Part shown: piece after piece, positions 36,601 through 48,300 of the stretch
How positions within the stretch are numbered: the first letter of the stretch is position 1
Layout: every line of letters starts with the position of its first letter
DNA from: Stercorarius parasiticus
Taxonomy: Eukaryota > Chordata > Aves > Charadriiformes > Stercorariidae
Reading direction: 5' to 3'
Length of the DNA stretch: 64,000 nt
NCBI GenBank assembly: GCA_013396915.1
Contig: VWZL01001368.1
Span: 924,745-988,744 of the forward strand
The notes under the pieces: generated by a model
Seen by the model: the letters and a program-made list of their open reading frames with translations, nothing else
Databases searched by the model: none
Told to the model about the DNA's origin: nothing
Position numbers and translations under genes: made by a program

Positions 36601-37737
36601 AGCGAGTAGTCCATTGCTATGTAAGCATCCCAAAACAAATAATCCAGTTCCTGGTGGTACTTACAGGCCTGGGGAGGATCATGAGTACAGCAGACTTCCA
36701 CCCACGGCATCTCCTGACAAGGAGACTCTCTAGTGAAAGGGTCTAGTGAAAGCACATCACTTCCCTTGAAGTTGAGCATGAGCCTTTTTCAGTTGTTTGC
36801 AGTATCACAAAGCATCAGCACAGAACGTGGGCAGGAGTCCAGAATGTGCTACCAGTCTCCCCATAAGTGACACGAAGGAGTAGAAAGCTCAAGGAAGATT
36901 TTAAGACCTGCCTTTATTTCTTTATTCTGTTTCTTCACAGGCTCCACAACATTCTTTGTGGCCAGGTCTTCACTTTGCTCTGGACTCTCTTTCCGCCAAC
37001 TATCCCATATTCTTTCTTTGGCTGACACTCCATTTGAACCAGATATTTCCCTCCTACAACACTTGCACTCTTTTGTGACTTAAGCCATCCATAAGTTATC
37101 ATCTTCTTCAGAGCTATCTGTATCACTAGATGATTTTTCCATCCTGAACCCACTACCACTGTTCCCCTAGTTCTCCTGACAAAGCAGATATGGCAAGTGC
37201 TTTCAAATCAAACAAGTTAGAGCTTGGATAGTTTAAAATGTGTTTCAACCCAAACTTGCTGATGTCTGAAACAAGAAAGCTAACTCAAGTGAGCTCTTCC
37301 AACAATGAATCTCAGGACAGAAGCTGTCAGTAACCTCCCTAAGAGTAATAATACTGCTGTTGCAACAGCAATTGCAAAGTGATCTGCAAAGGTACCTCCG
37401 TCGGTAACCTGTCTGCATCTTTCTTCTTTTTTCTTCCTGCAAGTTCTTTTCAGACTCCTGCTTCGTTATCTTTGTCCTGTTGTTGTTTTTTTTTTTTTCA
37501 TTATAATTATTTTATTATTTCTTGTTACTAATTCCAAGCTTGAAGCATCTTTCAAAAAGAAAAACAGTTTTTAAAGTTCTGAGCAAAATCTGTACGTATG
37601 GAGTCCCAAAGAGTGATTCAGTGATGCTAGTTTGTTTAGAGGTACGGAATACAGACCTTTTCAGTAAAATGTGGATTCCATAAACTAAAGCAGCATGTGA
37701 AATAATACATTTTTTCCTAATAAACTATACATAGAAT
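33673..37737. other. Intergenic (part 2)
   Basis: No gene or known transposon recognised. A perfect 9-bp inverted repeat with a 4-base loop lies at 35997-36018. The somewhat more G+C-balanced part at 35.7-37.2 kb has short frames with no family resemblance. Confidence 0.6.
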
Positions 37738-38154
37738 TTGTCAAATCCCAAATCTCAGTGTCAGTCAGTGCTAGAAAGAAGTATTTATCCTGATATCCTG
37801 CAGAATGTTTGGTCTAAATCTCACCTGGTGACTCCCTCATCAAACCAATCACTTCGTTTAAACCACAGCCTAGATATCCAATCTGTAAAGATTTCAGATG
37901 GCAGGCATGCCAATATCTGTCAATTGCAGTTGATACCAAGCCTAACCACTGTCACTGAAAAAGCTGCTTTCTATCATCTAGGCTGGCTTCGTCTAACATT
38001 AGCTTCCCTCAACGGATTACATTTTACATTTTTATATGGCATTAGAGAGTCGTGTATCAAATGTCTGTTTAAGGGAGGTGATCAAATAACATTTAAACAT
38101 TCTCTGCAACAATTAAATACAGCCATTGAAACCACATCAGGACGTTTTTTGTAG
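37738..38154 (+). pseudogene. Possible remnant of an old L2/CR1-clade LINE reverse transcriptase
   Basis: An open frame of 138 codons from an ATG. The middle reads LTTVTEKAAFYHLGWLRL, close in pattern to the VTKxAFYHLKNIxRLR block of L2-like LINE ORF2 proteins, with hydrophobic spacing on both sides that is plausible for the same region. The rest does not align convincingly. It could be a chance frame. Confidence 0.3.
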
Positions 38155-38724
38155 GACTGGATTGTTTATCTGTTTTCTGGAGATTTTCTAGTAAGTTTTA
38201 AAGTAATGGTTTACTTTAAAATCATTAAAATTATATACTAAAATCCTACTGATTAATATTCCTCTGCTTATGATCTCATTAACCCCCCATGTTCAGCATC
38301 ACACTGGAAGGTAGCAGTCCTTTTCACTGTCACTTCATTCCAGCTCTTTGTGTCTTATAATTGAGACCAACTTCATCGATCTTTATGTGCGATCTTACAT
38401 TTCACTGCATTAAAATATGAAGGTATGTGTTCCATGTTCCTCTCTTAAAATAGCACCTAAAATAAAAACTCCTTGAATACCCCAAACACAAACATCGTAA
38501 CGCTCTGCATGCTAACCCTCCTAAATTTTAGTCAGTAGTTACCACATCTTTGGTGCCTTCCTTACAGCATTTGCATTTGTTGTCTCAGAAGCAGAAAGAG
38601 TTAAAACAATTCACAGCTTTTTCTTGAAATTTCCCTCTCCACAGCCTGTCCAGGACTGTCCCGGAGTTGTGTAAACACAGACATCTGCTTGCTGTCACTT
38701 TATCCCCCCCTTTAAAATTCCTAA

Positions 38725-39010
38725 GAATAAAAAACATCCCACAGCAGGGTCAGACCAGTCGTCCTCTAGTCCAGTACTCATCTCCTCCCTGGTGGCCAAG
38801 GCAGATGGCACTGAAGGAGAACATCTCCCAGGCCACTTTCTGCTGGCCCTTCACGCTCCCAAGCATCACCATCCCAAGGTGAGGGATGCTGGGGCACATA
38901 CATCTGTCTAGTCTGTGTTAATACTCTTTCATGGACCTATTGACTACGAGTTTGTATAATCCTTTTTTGAAGCTCATGATACAACTCATTCTTCCTGAAT
39001 ACAGTACTAA
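38725..39010 (-). mobile_element. Ancient CR1 relic of the turtle/crocodile type
   Basis: Reads on the plus strand cagggtcagaccagtcgtcc, tctagtccagtactcatctc, then tggccaaggcagatg, and at 38932 catggacctattgactacga and cttttttgaagctcatgata. The same order of phrases (gggtcagaccaatggtccat..., ccatgaacttatctagttct, tttttgaaccc) marks the antisense 3' end of old CR1 elements abundant in turtles. It is heavily mutated and clearly distinct from the young avian CR1 copies here. Confidence 0.55.
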
Positions 39011-39489
39011 ACCGAGTTTAGTTCTCTTATTAAAAATTACCAAAGTTGTCCAAATTTTTGTACCCAAATCAGCTAAGCATGTACAGGAAATTATGAAGCA
39101 CAATAAACATTTAGGGTATGAAGACCATTCAACTAGAGCTGCTACCTGGAAAATAAAAATCACACTGATTTCAAGAGAGAGTGTGGTATTTCGGTGAAAA
39201 TCCACAATTATCTATCTGTTGTATTTCTGTTCAGAGGTGCAAATAATGCCTTTTTATCAGATTCAGAAATCAGGGCTTATCACTAGTTATTTTGCCTCCC
39301 TGTTACTCCAGGGAGGCCAGTGTGAAAGATCTGAGCAAACAGGAGAACAATAATGCACAGTTCTAGAAACAGCTTTAATCCCTATATGCCTCTAAACAGA
39401 AATTCACCTGACAAATGTGACCATTACTTTTAATATAAAGTTAAACCAACACCATTGATTACATTTAACTAAGCATACCATCAACCTCT

Positions 39490-39605
39490 AGAGAGGGTAA
39501 CGCTATTATTCCGTCACTTCACAAATGGCAGAATAAAAAAATAGCAGGAGAAGGTGTCTTGCTTAAGCCTCAGTACAATTAAATGATAGAAGAGAACCCA
39601 GTATT
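39490..39605 (-). mobile_element. MIR/CORE-SINE-like relic
   Basis: Plus-strand reading gggtaacgctattattccgt, cacttcacaaatggcagaa..., gtcttgcttaagcctcag..., agagaacccagta follows the antisense MIR core order (ggtattattatccccatttt, acagatgaggaaac, acttgcccaaggtcac, gaacccag). It is diverged and was identified by eye. Confidence 0.45.
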
Positions 39606-42600
39606 TTCCGCCTCCCCCATTCCATTCCCCAAAGGTGATTAACCAATAAAATTTTCAGAGCAGCTTTCAAATGCATCGCCTTCCTGGGAGGAGGGATGCC
39701 AGCAGAAAGGCAGCCGTGCTTTCCAACACAGTCTAACGAGAAATGGTTGGTTTGATGCTGTGAGCATCTCCCTCTGTGCTACAGCTACTCGCTAAAAGTT
39801 CCAGATTCTGATATAAGTCTGCGAAACCACTTTCATTTTCCTGAGCACCGTTCAAATTTGCTCTAAAGAATACAGATAGACTCAGAAACATTGCTTTTAA
39901 CAAAAGAAATCCACTTCTTATGTTTTTAGCATGCAAGGACTTGGAACAATTGAGAATCTCCATGATTTCTTCAATAACGCGTACATTTGTGTGGTTCACA
40001 GCTCTCGAGGAAAGCTGCATTTCAAGTCTTCTGCGGCCAAAATATACATAATTTTTTTTTTTTTNTTATTCAAAAGGGAAATTCTGTCACTGGAGAATCA
40101 AATGGAAATCCCTGCTGAAGTTAACAGGGGTTTGGATTTCATCCTTTATCTGACCTAAAATCTGCACTGACGGCAGGAACAGTTTCAAACTAAGGTAACA
40201 GGCTGAGTTTTCGTGCACAGCACGACGGCAGTGGAGGTCACAGTCCCCTAAGAAATAGAGAGGGATACTTACACTACTGAATTTCCCTGCGTATGGAAAC
40301 AATTTATGCTATAATCAAAAGTCTAGCCCTTTCCAGTGGAAGATTCTCGAGCAATTATCACAGAGTAAACCAGTCTTTAGCTCTATTAGCCATTAATTTA
40401 ATGAGGCTTTTTTTTTTTTTTAACGACCAGTATCTTCATAACCAATAGATGCCCAATCTGGCAAAGCATCTGCTCTCTCGTCTCCTGGAGACAAGTGGGG
40501 TTCAGCTTTGCAAATTAATGTATCAGAAAGCAATACACCACAGTATTCTAAAGTGTAGTGTAATAAACTTCCTGTGTTTTGAAACAGAAAAGTAATCCAT
40601 AAATTCACTTCCAGAGTTGAGCTTTGAGGTCTTCAGGTTTTTTAAGTTGGGGATATTTTTTTGGACAGGAGCTTTAAGTGGCGTGATCTCTTTGTAGAGC
40701 ATAAAACTGTCACCATAATACTCACAAGTCATTTCATGGGTCTTATTTTTAAAAATAAGCTACAGAAAAATCAAGCCTAAAAAAGTTAATGCATCGCTAT
40801 TAGTGTTCAAGCTGTGGAAGTGCTGCATTTACTATTCCAACAATACACACGGTATTGCATGATGTGGATGCTGTTTCACAAAACACAGGGTGTGTAATAC
40901 AAATTTTACAGATCTGATTTCTTGCTTTTTCTGACTAACCACAGAGTGTTTAATGTCAACTCGAGCAGCTTTTTCATTCCCGCTTACCAACAGTTTTAGA
41001 CCTGCTCTGAAGAACAGCAGGAGCTGCCAGCTTCCACTTTACAAAAAATCCTACCGATAAGAAACCTAATCCAATCTGTTGGGTCCGTTTCTGTGCCTGT
41101 GGATTTCGTAGTGCTGCTGTTGTTGTGTTCTCTTCTCCCGCCCCGTGAAAATCCTCCAACGGAGTTACACAACTTGCCAAAGCGTCATGCACCCAAATGG
41201 CGCTCTGTTGGAAGAGGCCAAGGCAGTGTCCTGTTAAACACAGCAAAGCACGTGCTTGTGTGTTGTTCCTGCTGATTTTGTCTTGTCGAATCGTTGTCTC
41301 TGCATTGTGTCGAAAGTTGGCGAGTTATCCTCTTTTCCTACATGGGAAGCTGTTTGGAATATCTATCGCACTTCAAACACAAATAGCAATGGATTCCCTC
41401 AAATTGAGTGTCAGTGAAGCATCTGCATTTGATGCCCTTACTAATCTGCGTATGAAATCCTGACCTTTTCCTGTTATCTGCAGCCTCTTCTGTTGACAGG
41501 AGGAGGTTTTAGAAATTTTTATTTTTAATTAGTCAATATAACTGATCCCTCTCGTTCTCATTACATTTTTCTTCCCAGTTCTATAGAGGCAGTCGATGAT
41601 CTCACCTAATATTTAAGCTACCAGCTTTCTTATTTTGTTACGGACTGCAGCGACTACATTTTATTCTGTTGGATGCTGGTTACGCTCCTTCTACTGTTGT
41701 CACCACGAACATGTCATACAGATGAAATATTTAGACAGAAACATATTTTCACCAAGACAGGAGGATGACCATTTAGGTAGTCATACCAGTTTCACCAAAA
41801 GATTTCAGTGAGAATTACGTTTTCTTTAAAACGTTGACGTTTTTCTCAAACATTTTTTTCATTCATCACTTCAAAGAGAGTAACAGATGCTTTTAAACAA
41901 ATGTTGCTTCAAAAAAGTAGTTGAATTATTTATTTACTTACCAGTCTATGAACTACACACTGTGACGAGGCATGGCTCCTTTTTATTTTTACATAAAAAT
42001 TTAATGCATATGAATCCATATTTAAATGAATTGTATGAAATTATGATTTCATATAAATTGCATACCTGTGTGCCCATACTCTGAGCATACTATAATAAGA
42101 GCTACAGTTAAAATTAATTTCCTGTCACAGACTTCATATTAGCATATCCTTTCTGCATTTCACACTTACCCTTTCTGCAAAGTCAAGAGCACCTTATTTT
42201 CATCACACTGTATCTAGCCATAGATCTACATTTTAAATAAACGCCGAAAGCACCGGATTTCAGACGCAGAGTAATGCTTTGCTTTGCTGCTTCCCGTAAC
42301 AAAGAGCAGAACGTAGTAGTTTTTAGAATCCAAAAGCTCCGTAACTCTGAAACCTTAATACAGGAGTTGAGAAATGAAAAAGAGGAGTCAAGAGGCTGCA
42401 AGGTAGCAACAAATGACAGGCGCTTCGAGAAAGCATGCAGAAGGTTTCCCTGGATGTCAGGCAAGAATTTGCATTCTTAAAATTAAGACTTAAATGTCGT
42501 ACTTAAAGCAAAAAAAAAAAAAAACCACAACAAAAAAAAACAAAGACAAAGCCACAAAAAAAACCCCAAAAGACAACCTCATACCAAACTGGAGCCTCCC

Positions 42601-43609
42601 AGGAGATGCGTTGAAAGAGAAGGCCATCTCCGGTTTATCTGATGCTAGAAGCTGAAATAGGGTTGAATTTCTGATAGAACAGGTCTGCAAAATTCTGTGG
42701 GATTTGGGGTTTTTCTTTGTCATTGTTCCCAAAAGGCAATATTGTAATTGCAAGTACAGTTTGCAAATAAAAAATTATTACTACTACCTGCATGTCTTCT
42801 TTCACTATCTTGCATAATTGTATGTGCTCGCTTGGAAGTTTCAGAGCAGGGTCTGCAATCCATAATGAGAAGCAATCTGGGGAGAAAAACATACATAGCT
42901 TCTAATAAAGTCTGCCAGGTTTACAGTAATACTTTCCTGATGTGGAATCACCAGACCATCTGCAGATAAGTTTTTAATTATTATTTACTACTCTGCTTCT
43001 CATATACATCATTAATAGCTTTCTGTTCATTTCCCATGTCTTCTGTAGTTCTTGGTCTATTCCCCCCACCCCCCCCGACAATGAATGATTTTCACAAAAA
43101 AAAAAAAGGTATTAAAATAAATGGTCACAATTAATCTTTGTTCTGCAGTAGCAGGTTAAAAAGCAGGAAGGTGCCTGTGCGGTCAGATAGACCACTGCCT
43201 CGTCTTGAGGGCAAGGACTCCGGCCTGGAGGTGACACGAGGTTTTAAGAGTATTTGTGGGGTGGGGAAGGTCACAGGGCTGCACACGGGTAACTTTGGCT
43301 GCTGGCTTTGTGCAGTGCGCACAGCATCCTTTATTTCCCAGTACGGGGATGTGTTTTCATTTTAAACTCTAGCACAGGAAGGCAGGGGAAGGCCCTCTCC
43401 TCTAACTTCCACACATTTTTTGCTGTTGAGTCGGCTGCAAAGCAGAAGTCCTGTTCTCTCGATCACATATTGCTTTGCAGGGGTGTAGATCAAAAAGTTG
43501 TTAAGTGAAGGAAGAAGTTCAGGATTTTTCTAATGATCTTTAGCACTTAACCAGCATTTTTGAGAAACTCAGGCAATGGTTTTATTCTGATGTATCCTGA
43601 GGGATAGGG
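39606..43609. other. Intergenic (part 3)
   Basis: No gene recognised. Contains an ambiguous base in a T run (40065), A/T homopolymers and an A-rich stretch near 42508-42570. Short frames on both strands show no family resemblance. Confidence 0.6.
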
Positions 43610-43715
43610 TACAACTATTTCTTTATATTTTATGGACAAGCAACAAGGCACAAAGAGGCTAATCAACTTGTCCAGGACAGCACAAGAAACAACTTCATCT
43701 AACCTAAGCCTTGCT
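43610..43715 (-). mobile_element. MIR/CORE-SINE-like relic
   Basis: tattttatggacaagcaaca, aggcacaaagaggctaatca, acttgtccaggacagcacaa parallels antisense MIR (attttacagatgaggaaac, ggcacagagaggttaagt, aacttgcccaaggtcaca). It abuts the CR1 copy that begins at 43722. Confidence 0.5.
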
Positions 43716-43721
43716 GCTCCA

Positions 43722-44676
43722 TCGTAGAATCAGAGCATGGTTTAGGTTGGAGGGGACCTTAAAGATCACCTAGTTCCAACCCCCCTGCCGTGGGCAGGGT
43801 CACCTCCCACTAGACCAGGCTGCTCAAAACCTTGAACACTTCCAAGGATGGGGCATCCACAACTTCTCTGGCCAGCCTGGTCCAGTGTCTCACCACCCTC
43901 ACAGTAAAAAGAATTTCTAACTAATATCTAGTCTAAATCTACTCCCTTTCAGTTTAAAACTGTTACCCCTCATCCTATCACTACACTCCCTAATAAAGAG
44001 TCCCTCCCCATCTTTTCTGTAGGCCCTGTTTAGGTACTGGAAGGCCGCTATAAGGTCTCCCTGGAGCCTTCTCTTCTCCAGGCTGAACAACCCTAACTCT
44101 CTCAGCCTATCTGAATAGGAAAGGCATTCCAGCCTTCTGATCATCTTCATGGCCCTCCACTGGACCTGTTCCAACAGGTCCATGTTGGGGCTCCAGAGCT
44201 GAACACAGCACTCCAGGTGGGGTCTCACCAGAGCAGAGCGGCAGAATCACCTCCCTCGACCTGCTGGCCACGCTTCTTTTGATGCAGCCCAGGATGCGGT
44301 TGGCTCTCTGGGATGCAAGTGCACATTGCTGGCACATGTTGAGCTTCTCATCCACCAACACCCCCAAGTTTTTCTCCTCAGGGCTGCTCTCAAGCCATTC
44401 TCCACCCAGCCTGTCTTTGTGCTTGGGATTGCCCTGACCCACATGTAGAACTTTGCAGTTGGCCTTGTTGAACTTCATGAGGTTCACATCGGCCCACCTC
44501 TCAAGCCTGTCCAGGTCCTTCTGGATGGCAGCCCTTCCCTCCAGCATGTCAACTGCTCCGCACAGCTTGGTGTCATCGGCAAACTTGCTGAGGGTGCACT
44601 CAATCCCTACATCCATGTCACCAACAAAGATGTTAAGCAGCACCAGTCCCAGTTTTGACCCCTGAGGAATGCCACT
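43722..44676 (-). mobile_element. CR1 LINE, 5'-truncated, with RT catalytic box and a frameshift
   Basis: About 955 bases, the longest CR1 copy in the window. From right to left it encodes LSKFADDTKLCG with the F-A-D-D catalytic box of reverse transcriptase (near 44580), [43 protein letters not shown], then the C-terminal [20 protein letters not shown]. The frame shifts near 44230, between REVILPL and the RPHLE block, so the protein is broken. Its 3' end is at the left (antisense attctacgat and ggttggaggggacc). Confidence 0.95.
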
Positions 44677-45079
44677 CTATCTTGTATTTTGGAAAAAATC
44701 AACATCCTTTGGCCTGGTGGAGGGAACCGGAGTAAATGCATCCAAACCCCATTTTTCCAGAAGGAATAATAAAAGCAACACACAAAATGTAGCATCAGTA
44801 ATGCTAGCTTTAAAGATGCTACACAACAATATTTAGGTTTTTTACGCTATAATCTAAACATAATTCATGACAATAGAAATATCATTGGAAAAGCATTTTG
44901 GGAGCTTCCTCCAATTTTTCAGCGCAGAAGACCTCCAGTTTAACCTTGTCTTGGAGCTTACAATTTAGAGACAAATATTGGTGCAGCATTACAAAACTTA
45001 GACCATCTGTGTGTGCTCATCTCTGTTCTTGCTGCTGTAACCCAGGCAAAATAACCATGACACCCATATTCAGCTCCTT
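44677..45079. other. Intergenic (part 4)
   Basis: Short AT-rich gap between the CR1 copy and the MIR-like pair. Nothing recognised. Confidence 0.6.
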
Positions 45080-45175
45080 ACTTCACTGTAGACATCCTGT
45101 GTGACCTCAGACAAAGCCCCCCTTTCTCCCAGATTCCCATATGAAAAATAACAGCATTTTTCCAAAACCCCTCCC
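45080..45175 (+). mobile_element. MIR/CORE-SINE-like relic, sense
   Basis: cctgtgtgacctcagacaaa, then ctcccagattcccatatgaa and aaataacagc parallels sense MIR (gctgtgtgaccttgggcaag, cagtttcctcatctgtaaaa, ggggataata). Confidence 0.45.
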
Positions 45176-45224
45176 CTGCCAGGTAATGTGAAAAGAAGGG
45201 TCATGGTGTGTTCACAAGCTGTGC

Positions 45225-45357
45225 TGATGAGAGGCAGGTATCCCTGTCTTACAAAGTGGGTGAAGAACAATACCCTCCCGTGGATCCTGCAGGGTTACAC
45301 ACACCGGATGACCAGCAAGTGGCTGAAAATGATCTCGCCGTTGAACCTGTGACACTG
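45225..45357 (-). mobile_element. MIR/CORE-SINE-like relic, antisense
   Basis: gagaggcaggtatccctgtc, ttacaaagtgggtgaag..., gggttacacacaccggatga, ccagcaagtggctgaaaatg, gttgaacctgtga follows antisense MIR from the GAGGTAGGTA block to the agtaagtggcagagctggg and gaacc blocks. It lies 50 bases from a sense-oriented relic. Confidence 0.5.
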
Positions 45358-48300
45358 TTTCAATTATTCCAGGAGGCAAAAGATGCTTCCGACTGGGAAT
45401 GAGTGGACGCACACCCAGGGCTTGGATCCAAACGCTCTCGACACTACAACTCCACGAAGGAAACTTGGATCAAACCCAACCTCTTTGCAAGGCAGCTGGA
45501 CACCACGGTGCCACCAGGTCTCTGAGCTCTTCCAAGCCCCTGCCGCAGCAGAGCGCTGCGTCCTTGCCATCCTCTGCCCCTCCAACCTCCTCCTCGGAGG
45601 AGTGCAAACCACCACCATGAACCCCCGTGAGCCGGAAGGGCAGGGAGGAGGCAGCAGCCGCAGCGTGGTCCTGCCGAGAGCAGGGCTGCCACACGCAGCC
45701 GCAGGATCAAACTGGGGGAGATGAGCAAAACCACTGTGCTCTGGTTGGTTTTGTCATTTTACGGTTGGGTGTCCATCTCCCCCAAAATACCCGCTAGAGA
45801 GAATTAAGAGCATTTATGTGCCCCATAACGTGCACTGCTAGGTCACAGCCCGCAGCAGGCACCGCCTGGAGAGAATGAGTTACCGGGGATGGCAGGGAGC
45901 AGGGGGGAATTCTGTAGCCTCGGCTTGCCCTTCCCATAGCGAGGCAGAAGCAGCACTGATAATGGAAACGTGAAGACAACGTTTTGTTGCCCAGGGGAAC
46001 CCTGTTTTCCAGTTTGTTTCAAATTCTCATCTACTGATTCTCTCACATTGAAATACAAGATTTATTCTCCCCGCGAGGAGAAATTTTTAAAGTAGGTTAG
46101 GGCTCAGTTTGTCAAGAAAGGTGAAAAAAAAATAAAAACTAATGAGAGGTGGTTGTTGGATGAAGTCTCAGACATGGTGCTTTGTCTGTGTAGGGGCGTC
46201 ACAGTGAAAAACGTGTAGAAAAGACTCTGGTAAATTATTCTGGCCTTCTTCAGGTAAAAGCATGGGGGATCTTTGGCTTCACAAGTGGGGGAGGAAGATG
46301 CTTCCTTTGCATTTTACCATAAAGGCACTCTGAGCTTTCCAGCGTTTAGTACAACTTCTATTCCCCAGCTAGAAATGAAAGTGGATCCCACCAGCAAGCA
46401 TGTTGCCCAACAAAGACACATTCAGCTGTACCAGTGAGGTTGTTTCCTTCTTCCATTCTCACTCCATGAGATCTTTGTCAGGGAATGGATCAAAGGAGAG
46501 AGCTTGCGTACGGCTCTACAACCTGTTGTATACGCTTTCTCCCCCATATCCTGGTACATCAAAGAATTTGAAACAATAGCTAGGAAAAAAAAAGCCTGGA
46601 GTATTTCTAGAGTATCAACACAGCTACTCACGTATCTCAGAGAAACAGAAGTGAATTAGTCTTGGATGAGCTGCTGTAGTGCGGCAGGAGACCTTATCAC
46701 AGGGCTGGGCCATTCCGGTGATTCAAATTCTGGCGATTTATTGAAACTGATGGCATTTTTTTGGCTGAGGCTTTATTCTTCTTCATATAGAGCAGCAGCC
46801 CAAGAGACAGCTGTATCGGTGAAGTCTACGGCACATGAAATCACATCTCCTCCTTAAAGAAAATAAGACCTGTATAAGAGGCATTTTCCTGCCACTAATC
46901 TTTGAGGTTGGAAGTTAAAACATGAGCTACTGGAGTTCGGCTTTGAGAGAAGAGCCGAGGGAAACATCCCGTCCCAGCCCCTGAAGGTTCCCGCACATCT
47001 TGCCCATGTGAGAGAGAGCTAGTGAGGAAAGCAGACAGGGTGTGCTACGGAGTCCAGGAAAAACACTCAGCACTTCAGCAGACATGGGGAAGTCTCATGG
47101 TGGTTTCTAACATCCAAAAACTCCCTGAAGGGTAACACCAGTAAGGAAAAACAAAAAAAAAAAACAAACCAAACCCAACAGCAAATCCAGGTCCTGCTTT
47201 GAAACCACTCCTGTAGATCCTTTTTTGCAATTGGTGAGGATGGAGGAGAAGGAAGGTAAAAGCACCCTTGCTGGACACATGAGCGATGATCTCTCCCTTG
47301 CTCCTTGGGAAAATCCCTGAAGTCAGGCTTCTCTCCAATTCCCTGTAGAGCCTGTTCCTTGCTCATGGTGACTCCGACACCGACCAATGAGGAAAACCAG
47401 CATTGGCTTTTGTGGCACGGATGCCGAGAAGCCCCACAGCCGTGCACGCTGCTCTCCTTCAAGCAGACATCAGTACTTGTCTACCGCTGCCACCCGGGCA
47501 AAACCAAAATCCCCAGAAAAACATTTGAAAGGCAGGAGAAACAGTGTTTTTTCCCCTCCATGTCAGATCCTGCTAGCCGATTTTACACGTTTGTAAAACG
47601 GGTCTGAAAAGAACCTGCAGGAGGAAAGAAAAAAGGCACCTTTCTGTGCTAGACCTGCACATTAAACACTCGCTTCCAGCTACACCCTCTAGCAACGATT
47701 ACCGTACCCTAGCATGTAGGCGGCACACATCTGCATGAGTCAAATACTAACCGCAGAAGCCAATTAACGCCCCCCCCCNCAAAGCTGTCAGATCTGCTTG
47801 TGAGTACCAGAAGCTCCCAGGCTGGTTTCTGTAAAGCTTGCACTCAAATATTCCCTTTTCTACCCAGTTATGTCTCTTCTACACTGTATTTTTCTAATAC
47901 TGAAAAAAACCAATCTTCACAAAGCCTCTTTGCAAGAAGTCCTATTAAAGGCACATTCATCACGTTAGGAGAACTTGCCGTATCAATAGTCCATCCAAAA
48001 TACCCACAGAGGAATTGCTGGAGCGGAATCGAAGCCATGCTGTGAAAAGCGATCCGAGTATTGCCTATTAGAAAGGGCTGCTGTATCTGAAGGAAAAGAA
48101 AACATTACCGTAGGCTCAGACTCAGAGTTCCTCCTGAGTTAAAACACATTGACTGCGAGTTTTCTCCCTGGGCAATAAAAGAGAGCCCCAAATAAGCAGC
48201 CATAATGAGCAAGCGGCTTTAAAAGCAAAACCCTCAAGCTCCATGGAAGCGAATGCAGTTGACTGGGAAAAGAAACAGTTCCCCTCATTTGGCAAACGAA

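Noticed and set aside
45383..45734. Overlapping open frames on both strands (113 and 96 codons) in a G+C-rich patch
   Set aside because: Frames are open on both strands at once, with no motif, no splice context and no recognisable homologue; a composition effect.
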